A DNA stretch of 64,000 bases from Mycobacterium sp. IS-836 (GCF_001954275.1 NZ_MBEU01000014.1:37488-101487), one strand, 5' to 3'. Shown: positions 53,862-64,000, numbered from the stretch's first letter. Notes: generated by a model not told the origin, from the sequence alone. Translations and numbers: made by a program.

Positions 53862-56800
53862 CTAGGCCTTGGCGATCGCCACCCGCACGCCGTCGCCGAT
53901 CTCCGCCGCCTCGGCGGGCTCGCCGAACTCGAAGCTGGTGGCCAGGATCTCCCCGGCGATGAGGTCTCGGTGGGCGCGGGCCCAGTCGGCTCGCTCCGCG
54001 GGCACCGACATCACCACGCTGATGCGGTCGGACACGTCCAGCCCGGTCGACTTGCGCAGTTCCTGCAGCTCGCGGATCCGGTCCTTGGCCCAACCCTCGG
54101 CCTCCAGCTCCGCGGTGACCGTGCCATCGAGGACGACGAGCCCGGCCCCGTCGGGCAGGGCCGCGGTGAATTCCGGGTCGGCGGCGACCAGGCGCGAGCT
54201 GTACTCGTCGGGTTGCAGCACCGCGGGGCCCGCGGTCAGGGTGCCGTCGGGGTTGACGACGCCCTCCCCCGCCTTGACCGCCTTGATGGCGGCCTGCACG
54301 TCCTTGCCCAGGCGCGGGCCGGCGACGCGCGCGTTGACGGTGAGCTCGAACCGGCCGTAGGTGTCGATCGCGTCGGTCAGCTCGACACGCTTGACGTTGA
54401 GCTCGTCGGCGATCAGGTCGACGAACGGCTCCAGCCGCCGCGGGTCCTCCACCGCCACGGTCAGTTTCGGCAGCGGCAGGCGCACCCGCAGCTTTTTGGC
54501 CTTGCGCAGCGACGACGCGGCCGAACAGACTTCGCGGACCTGATCCATCGCGGCCACCAGCTCCGGGTCGGCGGGCAGCACGTCCGGCTGGGGCCAGTCG
54601 GTCAAGTGCACCGAGCGCTCCGCGGTCAGCCCGCGCCAGATGATCTCGGCGGTCAGGGGCAGCAGCGGGGCCGCGAGCCTCGCGGTTACCTCGAGCACGG
54701 TGTGCAGGGTGTCGATCGCGTCGCCGTCTTCTTCCCAGAATCGCGAACGCGACCTTCGCACATACCAATTCGTCAGCGCCTCGGTGAACTGGCGCAGTTG
54801 CTCGCAGGCCCCGGAGATGTCGCACACGTCCATGGACCGGCTGAGTTCGTCGCGCAGCACCGCGAGCTTGGCCAGGATGTAGCGGTCCAGCACGTGCGCC
54901 GAATCGGTGCGCCAGGCACCGACTTTCGGCGCGTAGAGGGCCAGGAAGCTGTAGGCGTTCCACAGCGGCAGCAGGACCTGCCGCACGCCTTCGCGGATGC
55001 CCTGCTCGGTGACGATCAGGTTGCCGCCCCGCAGGATCGGCGACGCCATCAGGAACCACCGCATGGCGTCGGAGCCGTCACGGTCGAACACCTCGGTGAC
55101 GTCCGGGTAGTTGCGCAACGACTTGCTCATCTTCTGGCCGTCGGAGCCCAGCACAATCCCGTGCGCCACACAGGTTTTGAACGCCGGACGGTCGAACAGC
55201 GCGGTGGCCAGCACGTGCAGCGTGTAGAACCAGCCGCGAGTCTGGCCGATGTATTCGACGATGAAGTCGCCCGGATAGTGGCCGTCGAACCAGTCGCCGT
55301 TTTCGAACGGGTAATGCACCTGGGCAAACGGCATGGAGCCCGAGTCGAACCACACGTCGAGCACGTCGGGGATCCGCCGCATCGTGCTGCGACCGGTGGG
55401 GTCGTCGGGGTTGGGCCGGGTGAGCTCGTCGATGTAGGGCCGGTGCAAGTTGGTGGGCCGCACCCCGAAGTCGCGTTCGAGCTCGTCGAGGCTTCCGTAG
55501 ACGTCGATGCGCGGGTAGGCGGGATCGTCGGACTTCCACACCGGAATCGGCGTGCCCCAGTAGCGGTTTCGCGAGATGGACCAATCGCGGGCGCCCTGCA
55601 ACCACTTGCCGAACTGGCCGTCCTTGACGTGTTCGGGGTACCAGGTGATCTGCTGGTTGAGTTCCACCATCCGGTCGCGGAATTCGGTGACCGCGACGAA
55701 CCAGGACGACACCGCGCGATAGATCAGCGGATTGCGGCACCGCCAGCAGTGTGGGTAGGGATGGTCGTAGGTTTCGCGGCGCAGCAGGATCGGCTTGTTC
55801 ACGGCCGCGGGGCCACTCTGGTTCTTCAGGTCGCGGATGATCTGGGCGTTGGCGTCGAAGACGTGCTGGCCCTGATAGTCCGGGACGGTGGCGTCGAACC
55901 GGCCCTTCGAGTCGACCGGGGTGACCGGTTCGATGCCCACCTTGTCGGTGGTGGCCATGTCGTCCTCGCCGTACGCGGGCGCCATGTGCACGATTCCGGT
56001 GCCGTCCTCGGTGGTCACGAAGTCGCCGGGCAGCACCTGAAAAGCGTTGGCCCGCCCCGGTTCTGGGTCGGTGAAATACGGGAACGGCGGCACATAGTGC
56101 GTGCCGAGCAGGTCGGCTCCGCGGTAGGTGCCGAGTACCTCGGGCGGCTCCCCTTCTTCGAGACCCAGCTCGCGGGCGTAGGCGCCCAGGCGCGCCTCGG
56201 CCAGCACCAGGCGGCGATCGCCGGCCTTCACCTGCACATAGGTCACGTCCGGATTGACCGCAACCGCGAGGTTCGACGGCAGCGTCCATGGCGTCGTCGT
56301 CCACACCAGCAAGTAGGCGCCCGCCAATTCGCCGTCGGGTACCCGGAATCCGACGGTGATCGCGGGATCCTGGCGGCTTTGGTAGATGTCGTCGTCCATC
56401 CGCAATTCATGGTTGGACAGCGGGGTTTCGTCGCGCCAGCAGTACGGCAGCACCCGGTAGCCCTCGTAGGCAAGGCCCTTGTCCCACAGCTGTTTGAAGG
56501 CCCAGATCACCGACTCCATGTAGGACAGGTCGAGCGTCTTGTAATCGTTGTCGAAGTCGACCCAGCGGGCCTGGCGGGTCACATACGCCTGCCATTCGTC
56601 GGTGTAGCGCAACACCGATTCACGGCAGGCCTCGTTGAACGCCGCGATTCCCATGGTGTCGATCTGGGACTTGTCGGTGATGCCCAGCTGGCGTTCGACC
56701 TCGAGCTCGGCGGGCAGCCCGTGCGTGTCCCAGCCAAAGCGGCGCTCCACCTTGGCGCCGCGCATCGTGTGATAGCGCGGGACGATGTCCTTCACGTAAC

Positions 56801-56990
56801 CGGTGAGCAGGTGCCCATAGTGGGGCAGGCCGTTGGCGAACGGCGGGCCGTCGTAGAACACAAACTCCGGGGCGCCGTCGCGGCGGGCGATGCTGGCCCG
56901 GAAGGTGTCGTCGCGCGCCCAGTACTCGAGGACCTCGAGTTCGAGCGCCGGGAAGTCGGGTGCCCCGGCGGCCAACTTCGGGTAGGTCAA
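53862..56990 (-). CDS. ileS: Isoleucyl-tRNA synthetase
   Basis: 1042 residues. Class I signature PHYGH (near residue 57, in [13 protein letters not shown]), the editing-domain segment [14 protein letters not shown], and [10 protein letters not shown]. The C-terminal anticodon-binding part and the zinc-lacking tail match the eukaryote-like mycobacterial IleS. The start is TTG 56990 ([17 protein letters not shown]) with AGGGAG 8 nt upstream; that site is part of the T-box sequestering hairpin. Regulation by uncharged tRNA-Ile is therefore expected. Confidence 0.97.
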   Translation of the reverse strand: MTYPKLAAGAPDFPALELEVLEYWARDDTFRASIARRDGAPEFVFYDGPPFANGLPHYGHLLTGYVKDIVPRYHTMRGAKVERRFGWDTHGLPAELEVERQLGITDKSQIDTMGIAAFNEACRESVLRYTDEWQAYVTRQARWVDFDNDYKTLDLSYMESVIWAFKQLWDKGLAYEGYRVLPYCWRDETPLSNHELRMDDDIYQSRQDPAITVGFRVPDGELAGAYLLVWTTTPWTLPSNLAVAVNPDVTYVQVKAGDRRLVLAEARLGAYARELGLEEGEPPEVLGTYRGADLLGTHYVPPFPYFTDPEPGRANAFQVLPGDFVTTEDGTGIVHMAPAYGEDDMATTDKVGIEPVTPVDSKGRFDATVPDYQGQHVFDANAQIIRDLKNQSGPAAVNKPILLRRETYDHPYPHCWRCRNPLIYRAVSSWFVAVTEFRDRMVELNQQITWYPEHVKDGQFGKWLQGARDWSISRNRYWGTPIPVWKSDDPAYPRIDVYGSLDELERDFGVRPTNLHRPYIDELTRPNPDDPTGRSTMRRIPDVLDVWFDSGSMPFAQVHYPFENGDWFDGHYPGDFIVEYIGQTRGWFYTLHVLATALFDRPAFKTCVAHGIVLGSDGQKMSKSLRNYPDVTEVFDRDGSDAMRWFLMASPILRGGNLIVTEQGIREGVRQVLLPLWNAYSFLALYAPKVGAWRTDSAHVLDRYILAKLAVLRDELSRSMDVCDISGACEQLRQFTEALTNWYVRRSRSRFWEEDGDAIDTLHTVLEVTARLAAPLLPLTAEIIWRGLTAERSVHLTDWPQPDVLPADPELVAAMDQVREVCSAASSLRKAKKLRVRLPLPKLTVAVEDPRRLEPFVDLIADELNVKRVELTDAIDTYGRFELTVNARVAGPRLGKDVQAAIKAVKAGEGVVNPDGTLTAGPAVLQPDEYSSRLVAADPEFTAALPDGAGLVVLDGTVTAELEAEGWAKDRIRELQELRKSTGLDVSDRISVVMSVPAERADWARAHRDLIAGEILATSFEFGEPAEAAEIGDGVRVAIAKA

Positions 56991-57190
56991 AGCGTCGTCT
57001 CCCTGTGCCAGTTCTCAGGCCGGGGACGACGACGCGCTAGCTGCGCGAGCGCCGCGGTACCACCCCGCTTGCCGCGCTGCCGCGCGACCGCTCGTGACAG
57101 CTATGACGGGCCTACCCGTTCGGTTCTACTGGGCCGCAATGGCCGTTCTTCCGAAGGCTCCCCGGTGATGGCCGGATCGATGCCGCTGCG
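56991..57190 (-). ncRNA. Translational T-box riboswitch of ileS
   Basis: The actinobacterial ileS T-box. The specifier ATC (isoleucine codon) is at 57169-57167 in the GGCCATCACCGGGGAGCC stretch. The T-box proper GGTGGTACCGCGG spans about 57064-57052. The antisequestrator is followed by a sequestering hairpin: left arm 57038-57022, right arm 57003-56991, which covers the AGGGAG ribosome site. This is a translation-level switch, as known in M. tuberculosis. A TAGAAT -10 element (57199-57194) just upstream gives a start near 57187. Confidence 0.95.
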
Positions 57191-57193
57191 CCG

Positions 57194-57199
57194 ATTCTA
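57194..57199 (-). promoter_or_regulatory. -10 element TAGAAT of the ileS promoter
   Basis: TAGAAT on the reverse strand, 10 nt after the Rv1535-type gene ends and just before the T-box stem I. ileS can thus be transcribed without reading through from the M-box. Confidence 0.55.
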
Positions 57200-57208
57200 G
57201 CCGGTGGA

Positions 57209-57451
57209 TCAGGCGCGGACTTCGAGCACGCCCGCGCGCCACAGCGCCGCGTAGGCGTGACGCAGCGGAATGCTCAACAGACGGGCGGCGCCGTTCACCA
57301 GCGGGTCGGCGCCCGGGCCGAAGATCGGCACGTCGACGCGGCGGGTCACCTTCTTGGGCGCGGGGACGTGGACGGGCGTGTCGGCGCGCACGACCGTAAG
57401 CGCGGGCTTGGGTGCCGCGGTTGCCAGTTCGTCGTGCAGGGCTGCGGTCAT
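57209..57451 (-). CDS. Rv1535-type small protein under Mg2+ riboswitch control
   Basis: 80 residues, soluble: LTVVRADTPVHVPAPKKVTRRVDVPIFG followed by NGAARLLSIPLRHAYAALWRAGV. It matches my memory of Rv1535, the unknown gene downstream of the M-box in M. tuberculosis and encoded ahead of ileS. ATG 57451 has AGGAGG 5 nt upstream. Function unknown; induction by low Mg2+ is expected from the leader. Its stop is 10 nt before the ileS -10 element. Confidence 0.85.
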   Translation of the reverse strand: MTAALHDELATAAPKPALTVVRADTPVHVPAPKKVTRRVDVPIFGPGADPLVNGAARLLSIPLRHAYAALWRAGVLEVRA

Positions 57452-57565
57452 GGTCGCCTCCTAGACGGAATTCAAAACGGGGACTAGCTGGACTGACGTG
57501 TCCCGTCCCGTACTGGTTCCGATCCGAGAATGCTTGGCCGGTAAGCCTATTGGCGTTGCGACGAC

Positions 57566-57646
57566 TCAGCCGAGAGCGTCGCGCCGGAAGCCGGATCGGG
57601 ACGGAACGGAGCCCGGACTTCGGCCCGGACTATCGCTGGAACTCAT
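57566..57646 (-). CDS. Leader micro-ORF between the M-box and the Rv1535-type gene
   Basis: 26 codons, MSSSDSPGRSPGSVPSRSGF followed by RRDALG. A very strong ribosome site, AGGAGGTGAGGG, stands before ATG 57646. It lies downstream of the riboswitch terminator and 114 nt upstream of the next gene. The Ser/Pro/Arg-rich product may be less important than the act of translation. Confidence 0.6.
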   Translation of the reverse strand: MSSSDSPGRSPGSVPSRSGFRRDALG

Positions 57647-57714
57647 ACGTCCCTCACCTCCTCTACGGCAACGACGCGTGCGGTCACCCGCACGACCTGC
57701 GCGCACAAAGGAGT

Positions 57715-57735
57715 ACAGAAACCGACGACCGTCGG
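57715..57735 (-). terminator. Riboswitch terminator hairpin
   Basis: CCGACG, GT, CGTCGG (57735-57722) followed by TTTCTGT. It lies about 20 nt after the M-box aptamer, the expected place for a Mg2+-controlled terminator. Confidence 0.65.
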
Positions 57736-57754
57736 AGATCCGCACCCCACTCGT

Positions 57755-57915
57755 CAGAGCTTCGGCACTACACGACGTGTCCTGGCCGGAAACAATCCGA
57801 GCCGGAAGCCACCTGGGCTCAACCCTTAAGCCGGGAGGAGCTGTCCTGACCCGGGGCGTCTTTGGACGTTCGGGGTCAGTGGCCTGTATTCGTGTAGACG
57901 CCTCACCTAACGAGG
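57755..57915 (-). ncRNA. M-box (ykoK) magnesium riboswitch aptamer
   Basis: Conserved M-box segments in order on the reverse strand: CGTTAGGTGAGGCGTCTACA, TACAGGCCACTGACC, AAAGACGCC, GGCTTAAGGGTTGAGCCC, GTGGCTTCCGG and GTAGTGCCGAAGCTC. These match the ykoK leader known upstream of Rv1535. At high Mg2+ it should fold so that the downstream terminator forms, turning expression down. Confidence 0.93.
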
Positions 57916-57986
57916 TGCCGTCACGATGATGCACGAAGGGCGGAAGACCGTCAAACTCGGGCGAGTGCGCCGGCGCGTCGTGGTGC

Positions 57987-59114
57987 TCACTTCTCGACCA
58001 GGTCCTCCAGCCGCCCGATCGTGTCGATGAACTCCTCGACCATGTCGAGCACCACCGAGCGCGTCGGGCGCACCCGGTCGAGTGAACCGACGACCTGCCC
58101 GACGAAGTAGGTGGCGAGCTCGCGCGCCTTGGCGCCCGGGTGGGCGGCGGCCTGATTGATGCGCACCTGGTATTCGGTGATCAGCGCAGTCTGCAGCGGC
58201 ATGCCGAGGGGGTCGGGGCTGTCGGGCCGCTCCCATTCGTCGGTCCAGGCCGTGCGCAGCATCCGCGCGGGCTTGCCGGTCATCGACCGCGACCGCACGG
58301 TGTCCGAGGAGCTGGCGGCGAGGAACTTCTCCTTGACCACCGGGGCGGTTTCCGCTTCCTCGGTGGTCAACCACACCGATCCGCACCACACGCCCTCGGC
58401 CCCCAGGGCCAGCGCCGCCGCGATCTGGCGGCCCCGGGCGATCCCGCCGGCGGCGAGCACCGGCGTCGGCGACACCGCATCCACCACTTCGGGAACCAGG
58501 ACCATGGTCGCCACCTCACCGGTGTGCCCGCCGGCCTCGGTGCCCTGCGCGACGATCAGGTCGACGCCGGCGGCGGCATGCCGCCGCGCGTGTTGCGTGG
58601 TCCCCGCGAGCGCGGCCACCAGCACGTCGTGGTCGTGGGCGCGCTCGACGAGGTCGACCGGGGGCGGGCCGAGCGCGCTTGCTATCAGCCGGATGTCGTG
58701 GCCGAATGCCACGTCGAGCAGCGGCTCGTAGCCCTTGGGCGAGATGTTGAGCCCGCCGCCGGAAGGCGCGCGCGGCGGCTCGGCGGTCGCCGGGATGCCG
58801 TAGCGGGTAAGGAGGTCGTCGACGAACGCGCGGTGCTCCTCGGGCAGCAGCGCGGCGACTTGTTTGGCGTCGATTCCGCCCTGGTCGGCTCCGACGTACT
58901 TGGGCGGCAACAACAGGTCGACCCCGTAGGGCTTGCCCCCGGTCTGCTCCTCGATCCAGGTGAGCTCGCTGTCCAGCCGTTGCGGGCTGTGCGCGACCGC
59001 CCCGAGGACTCCGAATCCCCCCGCGTTGGTGACCGCCGCGACGACGTCGCGGCAGTGGCTGAAGGCGCAGATCGGGAACTCAACGCCGAGCTGCTCGGCG
59101 ACTCTGGTTCGCAT
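57987..59114 (-). CDS. Nitronate monooxygenase-family protein (Rv1533-like)
   Basis: 375 residues, FMN TIM-barrel of the nitronate monooxygenase/2-nitropropane dioxygenase family. Segments: PICAFSHCRDVVAAVTNAGGFGVLG at the N-terminus (flavin region), QGTEAGGHTGE and PVLAAGGIARGRQIAAALALGAEGVWCG. It oxidises nitronates or a related substrate; the true substrate is unknown. ATG 59114. It follows the CMD-like gene by 31 nt on the same strand. Confidence 0.9.
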   Translation of the reverse strand: MRTRVAEQLGVEFPICAFSHCRDVVAAVTNAGGFGVLGAVAHSPQRLDSELTWIEEQTGGKPYGVDLLLPPKYVGADQGGIDAKQVAALLPEEHRAFVDDLLTRYGIPATAEPPRAPSGGGLNISPKGYEPLLDVAFGHDIRLIASALGPPPVDLVERAHDHDVLVAALAGTTQHARRHAAAGVDLIVAQGTEAGGHTGEVATMVLVPEVVDAVSPTPVLAAGGIARGRQIAAALALGAEGVWCGSVWLTTEEAETAPVVKEKFLAASSSDTVRSRSMTGKPARMLRTAWTDEWERPDSPDPLGMPLQTALITEYQVRINQAAAHPGAKARELATYFVGQVVGSLDRVRPTRSVVLDMVEEFIDTIGRLEDLVEK

Positions 59115-59145
59115 CGCCCGACGCTAGGAATTACTGATGGATATG

Positions 59146-59724
59146 TCAATCGATTGCGGACCCGGGCGCGCGGCCGTCCGGCGGCCAGCTGGCCACGCCC
59201 TCCTCCAACGGGATCTGCAGGCTCTGCAGAATCGACGCGACCATGCGCCACGCACCGATGGCGGTGACGAGTTCGATGAGAACCGTTTTGTCGCCTTGCA
59301 ATTCGCGTTCGCACGCCGCCCAGCTCTCGGCGCTCACCGCGCCGTCGCGCACGACGTCGTCGGTCGCGGCCAGCACCGCCCGCTCGGTGGGCCCGAACCC
59401 GTCGTGTTCGCGCCAGTTGCGCACGCCGAGCAGGTCGTCGGCCGTCACGCCAAGCCCCGACGCGACGCGCCAGTGCTGCGTCCACTCGTAGTCGCATGCG
59501 GTGAGCCAACCGATCCGCATGATCACGAGCTCGCGCAGCCGTGAGTCGAGGGCGCCGTGCCACAACATGGTGGCGAGCAGGTCGTTGACGGCGCGCGCCA
59601 ATTGGGGATGGTTCAGCAGCACCTGAAATATGGACAGTTCGGCCATGTAGTTCGGCACGGCCGCCTCGTCGGCGGCGGCCTTGGCCTCGCCGAGCGGCAG
59701 TCCGGGCACGCGGGCTGTGGTCAT
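59146..59724 (-). CDS. Carboxymuconolactone decarboxylase / AhpD-like protein (Rv1531-like)
   Basis: 192 residues. The CMD core is RLRELVIMRIGWLTACDYEWTQHW; only one Cys is present (ACDYEW), where AhpD-type peroxidase partners have CxxC, so the usual redox pair is missing. Function may be decarboxylase-like or structural. ATG 59724. Probably co-transcribed with the nitronate monooxygenase gene. Confidence 0.85.
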   Translation of the reverse strand: MTTARVPGLPLGEAKAAADEAAVPNYMAELSIFQVLLNHPQLARAVNDLLATMLWHGALDSRLRELVIMRIGWLTACDYEWTQHWRVASGLGVTADDLLGVRNWREHDGFGPTERAVLAATDDVVRDGAVSAESWAACERELQGDKTVLIELVTAIGAWRMVASILQSLQIPLEEGVASWPPDGRAPGSAID

Positions 59725-59989
59725 GGGGTGAGCATTCCACGTACGGGCGGGATTCAGGATCCAGCAACGAACATCACGATTAGATAACGGTTCGGCGAAT
59801 TCCCTGCGCGCTGCGCACGCCGATAATAATGTCGCCCCTGCTATCGGGGCGGCTGACGTGCGGGAAAGCTCCTGACACCGGGCAACGTCAATTGAGCGAA
59901 CGTGGGCACCCTCGATGGCCGGGGAGGGGCCACGTATTGCGTCAAGCAGCGAACAAGCTAGTTAGCCGTTGCCGTCAGGAGGCAGCGGC

Positions 59990-62900
59990 ATGTCGTCTCG
60001 CTCAGATTCGGCCTGTTCGTCGCCCACTATGAGCGCCACACCGGTCACTCCGGTTGCCGTTATCGGCATGGCCTGCCGGCTTCCCGGCGGCATCGACTCC
60101 CCGGAGCAGCTCTGGGAGGCGTTGCTGCGGGGCGATGACCTGGTCACCGAAGTTCCGCCCGACCGCTGGGACGCCGACGATTACTACGACCCCGAGCCGG
60201 GTGTGCCGGGCCGGTCGGTATCGAAGTGGGGCGGGTTCCTCGATGACGTCGCCGGCTTTGATTTCGAGTTCTTCGGGATCAACGAGCGCGAGGCCACGGC
60301 GATGGACCCCCAGCACCGGTTGTTGCTGGAAACCTCCTGGGAGGCCATGGAGCACGCCGGGCTCACTCGGGAGGCGATGACCGACTCGCCGACCGGTGTG
60401 TTCGTCGGCTTGACGCATGGCGACTACCAACTGCTGGCCGCCGACGCGCACACCGCCGAGGGGCCGTACGGGTTCACCGGCAACAGCTTCAGCCTGGCGT
60501 CCGGACGGATCGCTTACACGCTGGGGCTCCACGGTCCCGCGCTGACGGTGGACACCGCATGTTCGTCCGGCCTGACCGCGGTGCACCTGGCCTGTCGCAG
60601 CCTGCACGATGGCGAAAGCAACCTCGCGCTGGCCGGCGGCGCCACGGTGGCATTGGATCCGCGGAAGTTCGCCTCGGGATCGGCGGAGGGCATGCTGTCG
60701 CCCACCGGACGCTGCCACGCCTTCGACGTCGAGGCCGACGGGTTCGTATCGGCCGAGGGTTGCGTCGTGGTGCTGCTCAAGCGGTTGCAGGACGCGCTAA
60801 GAGACGGTGACCGGATCCTGGCGGTGGTGCGCGGCACCGCCGTCAATCAGGACGGTCATACCGTGAACATCGCGACGCCGTCGGAGACCGCGCAGACCGC
60901 GGTGTACCGGGCGGCGTTGGCCGCGGCCGGTGTCGATGCCCGCACGGTCGGCGTGGTCGAGGCGCACGGCCCCGGCACGCCGGTGGGCGACCCGATCGAA
61001 TACGCCAGCCTGGCCAAGGTTTACGGCGTCGACGGTCCCTGCGCGCTGGCGTCGGTGAAGACCAACTTCGGCCATGCCCAGGCCGCCTCCGGAACGCTGG
61101 GGCTGATGAAGGCGATCCTCGCGCTTGACCACGGTGTGGTTCCGCGGAATCTGCATTTTACCCGCCTGCCCGACGAGCTTGCCCGAATTGAGACCGAACT
61201 TTTTGTGCCGCAGGCTAATACGCCGTGGCCCAACAACTCGGCGGCGGACACACCCCGGCGGGCGGCGGTGTCGTCGTACGGGTTGTCGGGAACCAATGTG
61301 CACGCCATTGTGGAACAGGCCCCCGAAGCCGTTGAGCCCGAGGACATCCCGGCCGAAGCGGCGACGCCACTACTGTTCCCGCTGTCGTCCACCTCCGCCG
61401 AGGAACTGCATCGCACCGCCGGTCGCCTGGCCGAGTGGGTGCAGGAACACGACGACGTGGCGCTACCGGATCTGGCCTATACCCTGGCGCGTCGGCGCGC
61501 GCACCGCCCGGTGCGAACGGCCGTCATCGCGAGCACCCTGCCGGAGCTGACCAAGGCTTTGCGCGACATCGCCGATGGCGGCATGCCGTATCAGCCCGCG
61601 GTCGGACGGGACGACCGCGGACCCGTGTGGGTATTTTCCGGCCAGGGTTCGCAGTGGGCGGGAATGGGCGCGCAGTTGCTCGCGAACGAACCCGTGTTCG
61701 CCGCCACGGTCGCGCAAGCCGAGCCGCTGATCGCCCTCGAATCCGGGTTCTCGGTGACCGACGCGATCTCGTCGCCTCAGGTCGTGACGGGTCAAGACCG
61801 GATTCAGCCGACGCTGTTCACGATGCAGGTGGCGCTGGCGGCCACCATGCGGGCGTACGGAGTGCGCCCCGGCGCGGTCATCGGCCACTCACTCGGTGAG
61901 GCCGCGGCGGCGGTCGCCGCGGGCGCGCTGTCGCTGGAAGACGGGGTGCGTGTCATCTGTCGCCGCTCGCGGCTGATGTCCCGCGTCGCCGGCGCCGGTG
62001 CCACAGCGTCGGTGGAATTGCCTGCCCAGCAAGTGTTTTCGGAGCTGATGGCCCGCGGTATCAACGACGTCGTGGTGGCGATCGTGGCCTCGCCGCAGTC
62101 GTCGGTGATCGCCGGCGCGGCCGAGACGGTTCGCGAGCTGGTGACGGCCTGGGAGCAGCGCGACGTCATGGCCCGCGAGGTCCCCACCGATGTCGCCTTT
62201 CATTCGCCGCAAGTCGATCCGATCCTCGACGACCTGACCGACGCGCTCGCAGAGCTCGACCCGAGGACACCGGAGGTTCCGTTTTACTCGGCGACCCTGT
62301 TCGACCCGCGCGAACAACCGGTGTGCGATGCCCGATATTGGGCGGACAACATGCGCCGCATGGTCCGGTTCGCCACGGCCGTGCAAGCCGCCATGCAGGA
62401 CGGCCACCGGGTCTTCGCCGAGGTGGCACCGCACCCGCTTCTCACCCACGCTCTCGACCAGACGGCCCGCAGCCTCGATGTCCCGGTGGCGGCTCTGGCG
62501 GGTATGCGGCGCGAACAAGCGCTGCCGTACGGGCTGCGTGGCTTTGTAGCGGATCTGCACAGTGCGGGCGCGGCGGTGGACTTCTCGGTGCTCTACCCGA
62601 CCGGGCGCCTGGTCGACGCGCCGCTGCCGACCTGGACGCACCGCCGGTTGTGGTTGAGCCACGACGGCCCGGAATCCCCCACGCACGGTGGCTGCACCGT
62701 TTCGGTACATCCGTTGTTGGGCCCGCACGTGCGCCTGCACGAGGAACCGGAGCGCCACGTGTGGCAGGCCGACGTCGGCACCGCCGCCCAACCGTGGCTA
62801 GGCGATCACCAGATTCGCAACGTCGCCGTGCTTCCGGGTGCGGCGTACTGCGAGATGGCGCTGATGGCCGCGCAGACAGTGCTGGGCGAGACCTCCGAGG

Positions 62901-64000
62901 TCCGCGACATCGTGTTCGAGCAGGCGCTGCTGCTCGATGAGCAGACCACGGTCGACACCTCGGCATCGTTGTCGTCGCCGGGCGTCGCCGACTTCACCGT
63001 GGAGACAAATCAGGGCGGCGAGCAAGCGCGGCAAGCTACCGCGGTCCTGTCCGCCGCGGAGCATGGGCAACCGCCCGCGCTCGATGTTGCCGCGCTACTG
63101 GCCGCGCATGGCCGCCGCGAGGATGGCGCCGCGGTGCGCACGCGCCTGGGCGAGCGTGGCGTTCAATACGGTCCGGCGTTCACCGGCCTGGGCGCCGTGC
63201 ACATCGACGAGACGGCGTCCGGCACCGTGCTGGCCGAGATCGCGCTGCCCCGCGAAATCCGTTCGCAACAAGACGCATACGGCATGCACCCGGCTCTGCT
63301 GGACGCGTGTTTCCAGTCCGTCGCGGCGCATCCCGACGTCGAGGCCATGGCCGGGCAGGTGCTCGCGTTGCCGCTGGGCGTCCGGCGGCTACGCGCATAC
63401 GGTGCCGCTCGCAATGCCCGCTACTGCTTCACCCGGGTGACCAAAGCCGACGCCACCGGGATCGAGGCCGACATCGACGTGCTCGACGAGCACGGGGCAA
63501 TCCTGCTGGTCGTGCAGGGCCTCCGCTTGGGCTCCGGAGTCTCGGAGAGCGCACACCACCAGCGGGTGCTCGACGAGCGGCTGCTGACCATCGAGTGGCA
63601 GCAGCGGGAATTGCCCGAGGCGGAATACGCCGACCCCGGCGCGTGGCTGTTGATCAGCACCACCACCACTGCGGACGTGGTGGCCACCAGTTTGACCGAC
63701 GCGCTGAAACACCATGGCGCACAATGCACCACGATGTGCTGGCCGCAGGGCGCCGACCACGCCGCAAACACTGCGCAGCTCGAAAATCATTTGCGCGCAG
63801 CGGGATTCACCGGCGTGGTGATCCTCGCCGGACCCAAAAACGGTCACTCCGACGACCACTCCCCGCTGCTTGGCCGCGAGTACGTGGAGCATGTGGTGCG
63901 TATCGCCCGCGGATTGCCGGACATCGCCGGCCAGCACCGCCTGAGCGCCGCGGGTGACGACGCACAGGCGCGGCGGCCTGTCTCAAGCAGCGGGGACCGA
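59990..64000 (+). CDS. Pks5/Mas-type polyketide synthase, 5' part
   Basis: 1337 codons seen, open at the right edge. Ketosynthase (about 20-445) with active Cys191 in DTACSSGL and HGPGTPVGD; acyltransferase (about 545-860) with GHSLGEAA (Ser near 632) and a substrate-motif region [11 protein letters not shown] (734-744); dehydratase (about 900-1190) with [13 protein letters not shown] (His940) and the later DACFQ motif. The family has about 2100 residues and continues with enoylreductase, ketoreductase and ACP. It makes methyl-branched fatty acids for surface lipids. ATG 59990 has AGGAGG 7 nt upstream. F737 in the AT motif is discussed as a finding. Confidence 0.93.
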   Translation, partial: MSSRSDSACSSPTMSATPVTPVAVIGMACRLPGGIDSPEQLWEALLRGDDLVTEVPPDRWDADDYYDPEPGVPGRSVSKWGGFLDDVAGFDFEFFGINEREATAMDPQHRLLLETSWEAMEHAGLTREAMTDSPTGVFVGLTHGDYQLLAADAHTAEGPYGFTGNSFSLASGRIAYTLGLHGPALTVDTACSSGLTAVHLACRSLHDGESNLALAGGATVALDPRKFASGSAEGMLSPTGRCHAFDVEADGFVSAEGCVVVLLKRLQDALRDGDRILAVVRGTAVNQDGHTVNIATPSETAQTAVYRAALAAAGVDARTVGVVEAHGPGTPVGDPIEYASLAKVYGVDGPCALASVKTNFGHAQAASGTLGLMKAILALDHGVVPRNLHFTRLPDELARIETELFVPQANTPWPNNSAADTPRRAAVSSYGLSGTNVHAIVEQAPEAVEPEDIPAEAATPLLFPLSSTSAEELHRTAGRLAEWVQEHDDVALPDLAYTLARRRAHRPVRTAVIASTLPELTKALRDIADGGMPYQPAVGRDDRGPVWVFSGQGSQWAGMGAQLLANEPVFAATVAQAEPLIALESGFSVTDAISSPQVVTGQDRIQPTLFTMQVALAATMRAYGVRPGAVIGHSLGEAAAAVAAGALSLEDGVRVICRRSRLMSRVAGAGATASVELPAQQVFSELMARGINDVVVAIVASPQSSVIAGAAETVRELVTAWEQRDVMAREVPTDVAFHSPQVDPILDDLTDALAELDPRTPEVPFYSATLFDPREQPVCDARYWADNMRRMVRFATAVQAAMQDGHRVFAEVAPHPLLTHALDQTARSLDVPVAALAGMRREQALPYGLRGFVADLHSAGAAVDFSVLYPTGRLVDAPLPTWTHRRLWLSHDGPESPTHGGCTVSVHPLLGPHVRLHEEPERHVWQADVGTAAQPWLGDHQIRNVAVLPGAAYCEMALMAAQTVLGETSEVRDIVFEQALLLDEQTTVDTSASLSSPGVADFTVETNQGGEQARQATAVLSAAEHGQPPALDVAALLAAHGRREDGAAVRTRLGERGVQYGPAFTGLGAVHIDETASGTVLAEIALPREIRSQQDAYGMHPALLDACFQSVAAHPDVEAMAGQVLALPLGVRRLRAYGAARNARYCFTRVTKADATGIEADIDVLDEHGAILLVVQGLRLGSGVSESAHHQRVLDERLLTIEWQQRELPEAEYADPGAWLLISTTTTADVVATSLTDALKHHGAQCTTMCWPQGADHAANTAQLENHLRAAGFTGVVILAGPKNGHSDDHSPLLGREYVEHVVRIARGLPDIAGQHRLSAAGDDAQARRPVSSSGDR

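Noticed and set aside
53760..57200. Very long open frame opposite ileS
   Set aside because: It is the reverse-complement shadow of ileS and its leader in GC-rich DNA; the composition is rich in Arg, Gly, His and Val, no domain is visible, and it would cross the T-box.
1..64000. tRNA or rRNA genes
   Set aside because: No cloverleaf with a recognisable TTC-containing T arm or rRNA segment was noticed; a tRNAscan run would settle it.

Overview
The window is GC-rich chromosomal DNA of a Mycobacterium. The evidence is gene content and order: biotin genes (bioF, bioD, bioA, bioB with the small BsaP protein), treX-treY-treZ, ilvA, plsB1, fadD11, dnaE1, a group I truncated haemoglobin, lspA, ansA, dinX, ileS and a pks5/mas-type polyketide synthase. 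This is the M. tuberculosis Rv1527c-Rv1594 neighbourhood, inverted, as I remember it. Many genes that flank these in M. tuberculosis (frdABCD, mmpL6, a PPE gene, lprI, papA4) are absent and other genes stand in their place. A slow-growing non-tuberculous species is likely; I cannot name it.

Layout. 1-5.2 kb: 3' end of the nad operon (nadA) divergent from its presumed repressor nrtR with a perfect palindrome between them, a secretory-type lipase, and a leftward bioB-bsaP-DUF2567 operon. 5.4-9.2 kb: a small membrane protein and a three-gene membrane/cupredoxin-like cassette behind a nested inverted repeat. 9.2-14 kb: bioF-bioD-2H phosphoesterase (leftward), a secreted protein, bioA and a small membrane protein. 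14-24 kb: non-catalytic ripD, a large acyltransferase, then treXYZ. 24-29.7 kb: HNH/DUF222 protein, a MocR regulator with a divergent flavin-type oxidoreductase, ilvA, a Ddn-like protein and a DUF6065-like protein. 29.7-38 kb: plsB1-fadD11, then an accessory block with a methyltransferase, MerR/PPOX/MBL genes, and a frameshifted zinc alcohol dehydrogenase divergent from an intact TetR gene with two operators. 38-48.7 kb: dnaE1, SRPBCC protein, two SDRs, glbN, an AT-richer insert, rluD-like, lspA, ansA. 48.6-53.8 kb: dinX, a methyltransferase/membrane gene pair, an ECF sigma factor fused to its own zinc anti-sigma domain, membrane anchor and Pro-rich tail, and a repeat protein ending in CxxCH. 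53.9-57.9 kb: ileS behind a T-box, Rv1535-like gene, a leader micro-ORF and an M-box (Mg2+) riboswitch. 58-64 kb: nitronate monooxygenase-like and CMD-like proteins, then the first 1337 codons of a pks5-type synthase, cut by the window edge.

How the parts work together. The biotin genes cover the last four steps from pimeloyl thioester to biotin, with BsaP supporting BioB. treXYZ converts glycogen to trehalose. fadD11 and plsB1 suit acyl activation and transfer to glycerol-3-phosphate. The most unusual parts are the 5.6-9.2 kb cassette, the one-polypeptide sigma/anti-sigma protein beside the CxxCH repeat protein, and the Mg2+-sensing plus tRNA-sensing leaders stacked in front of ileS.
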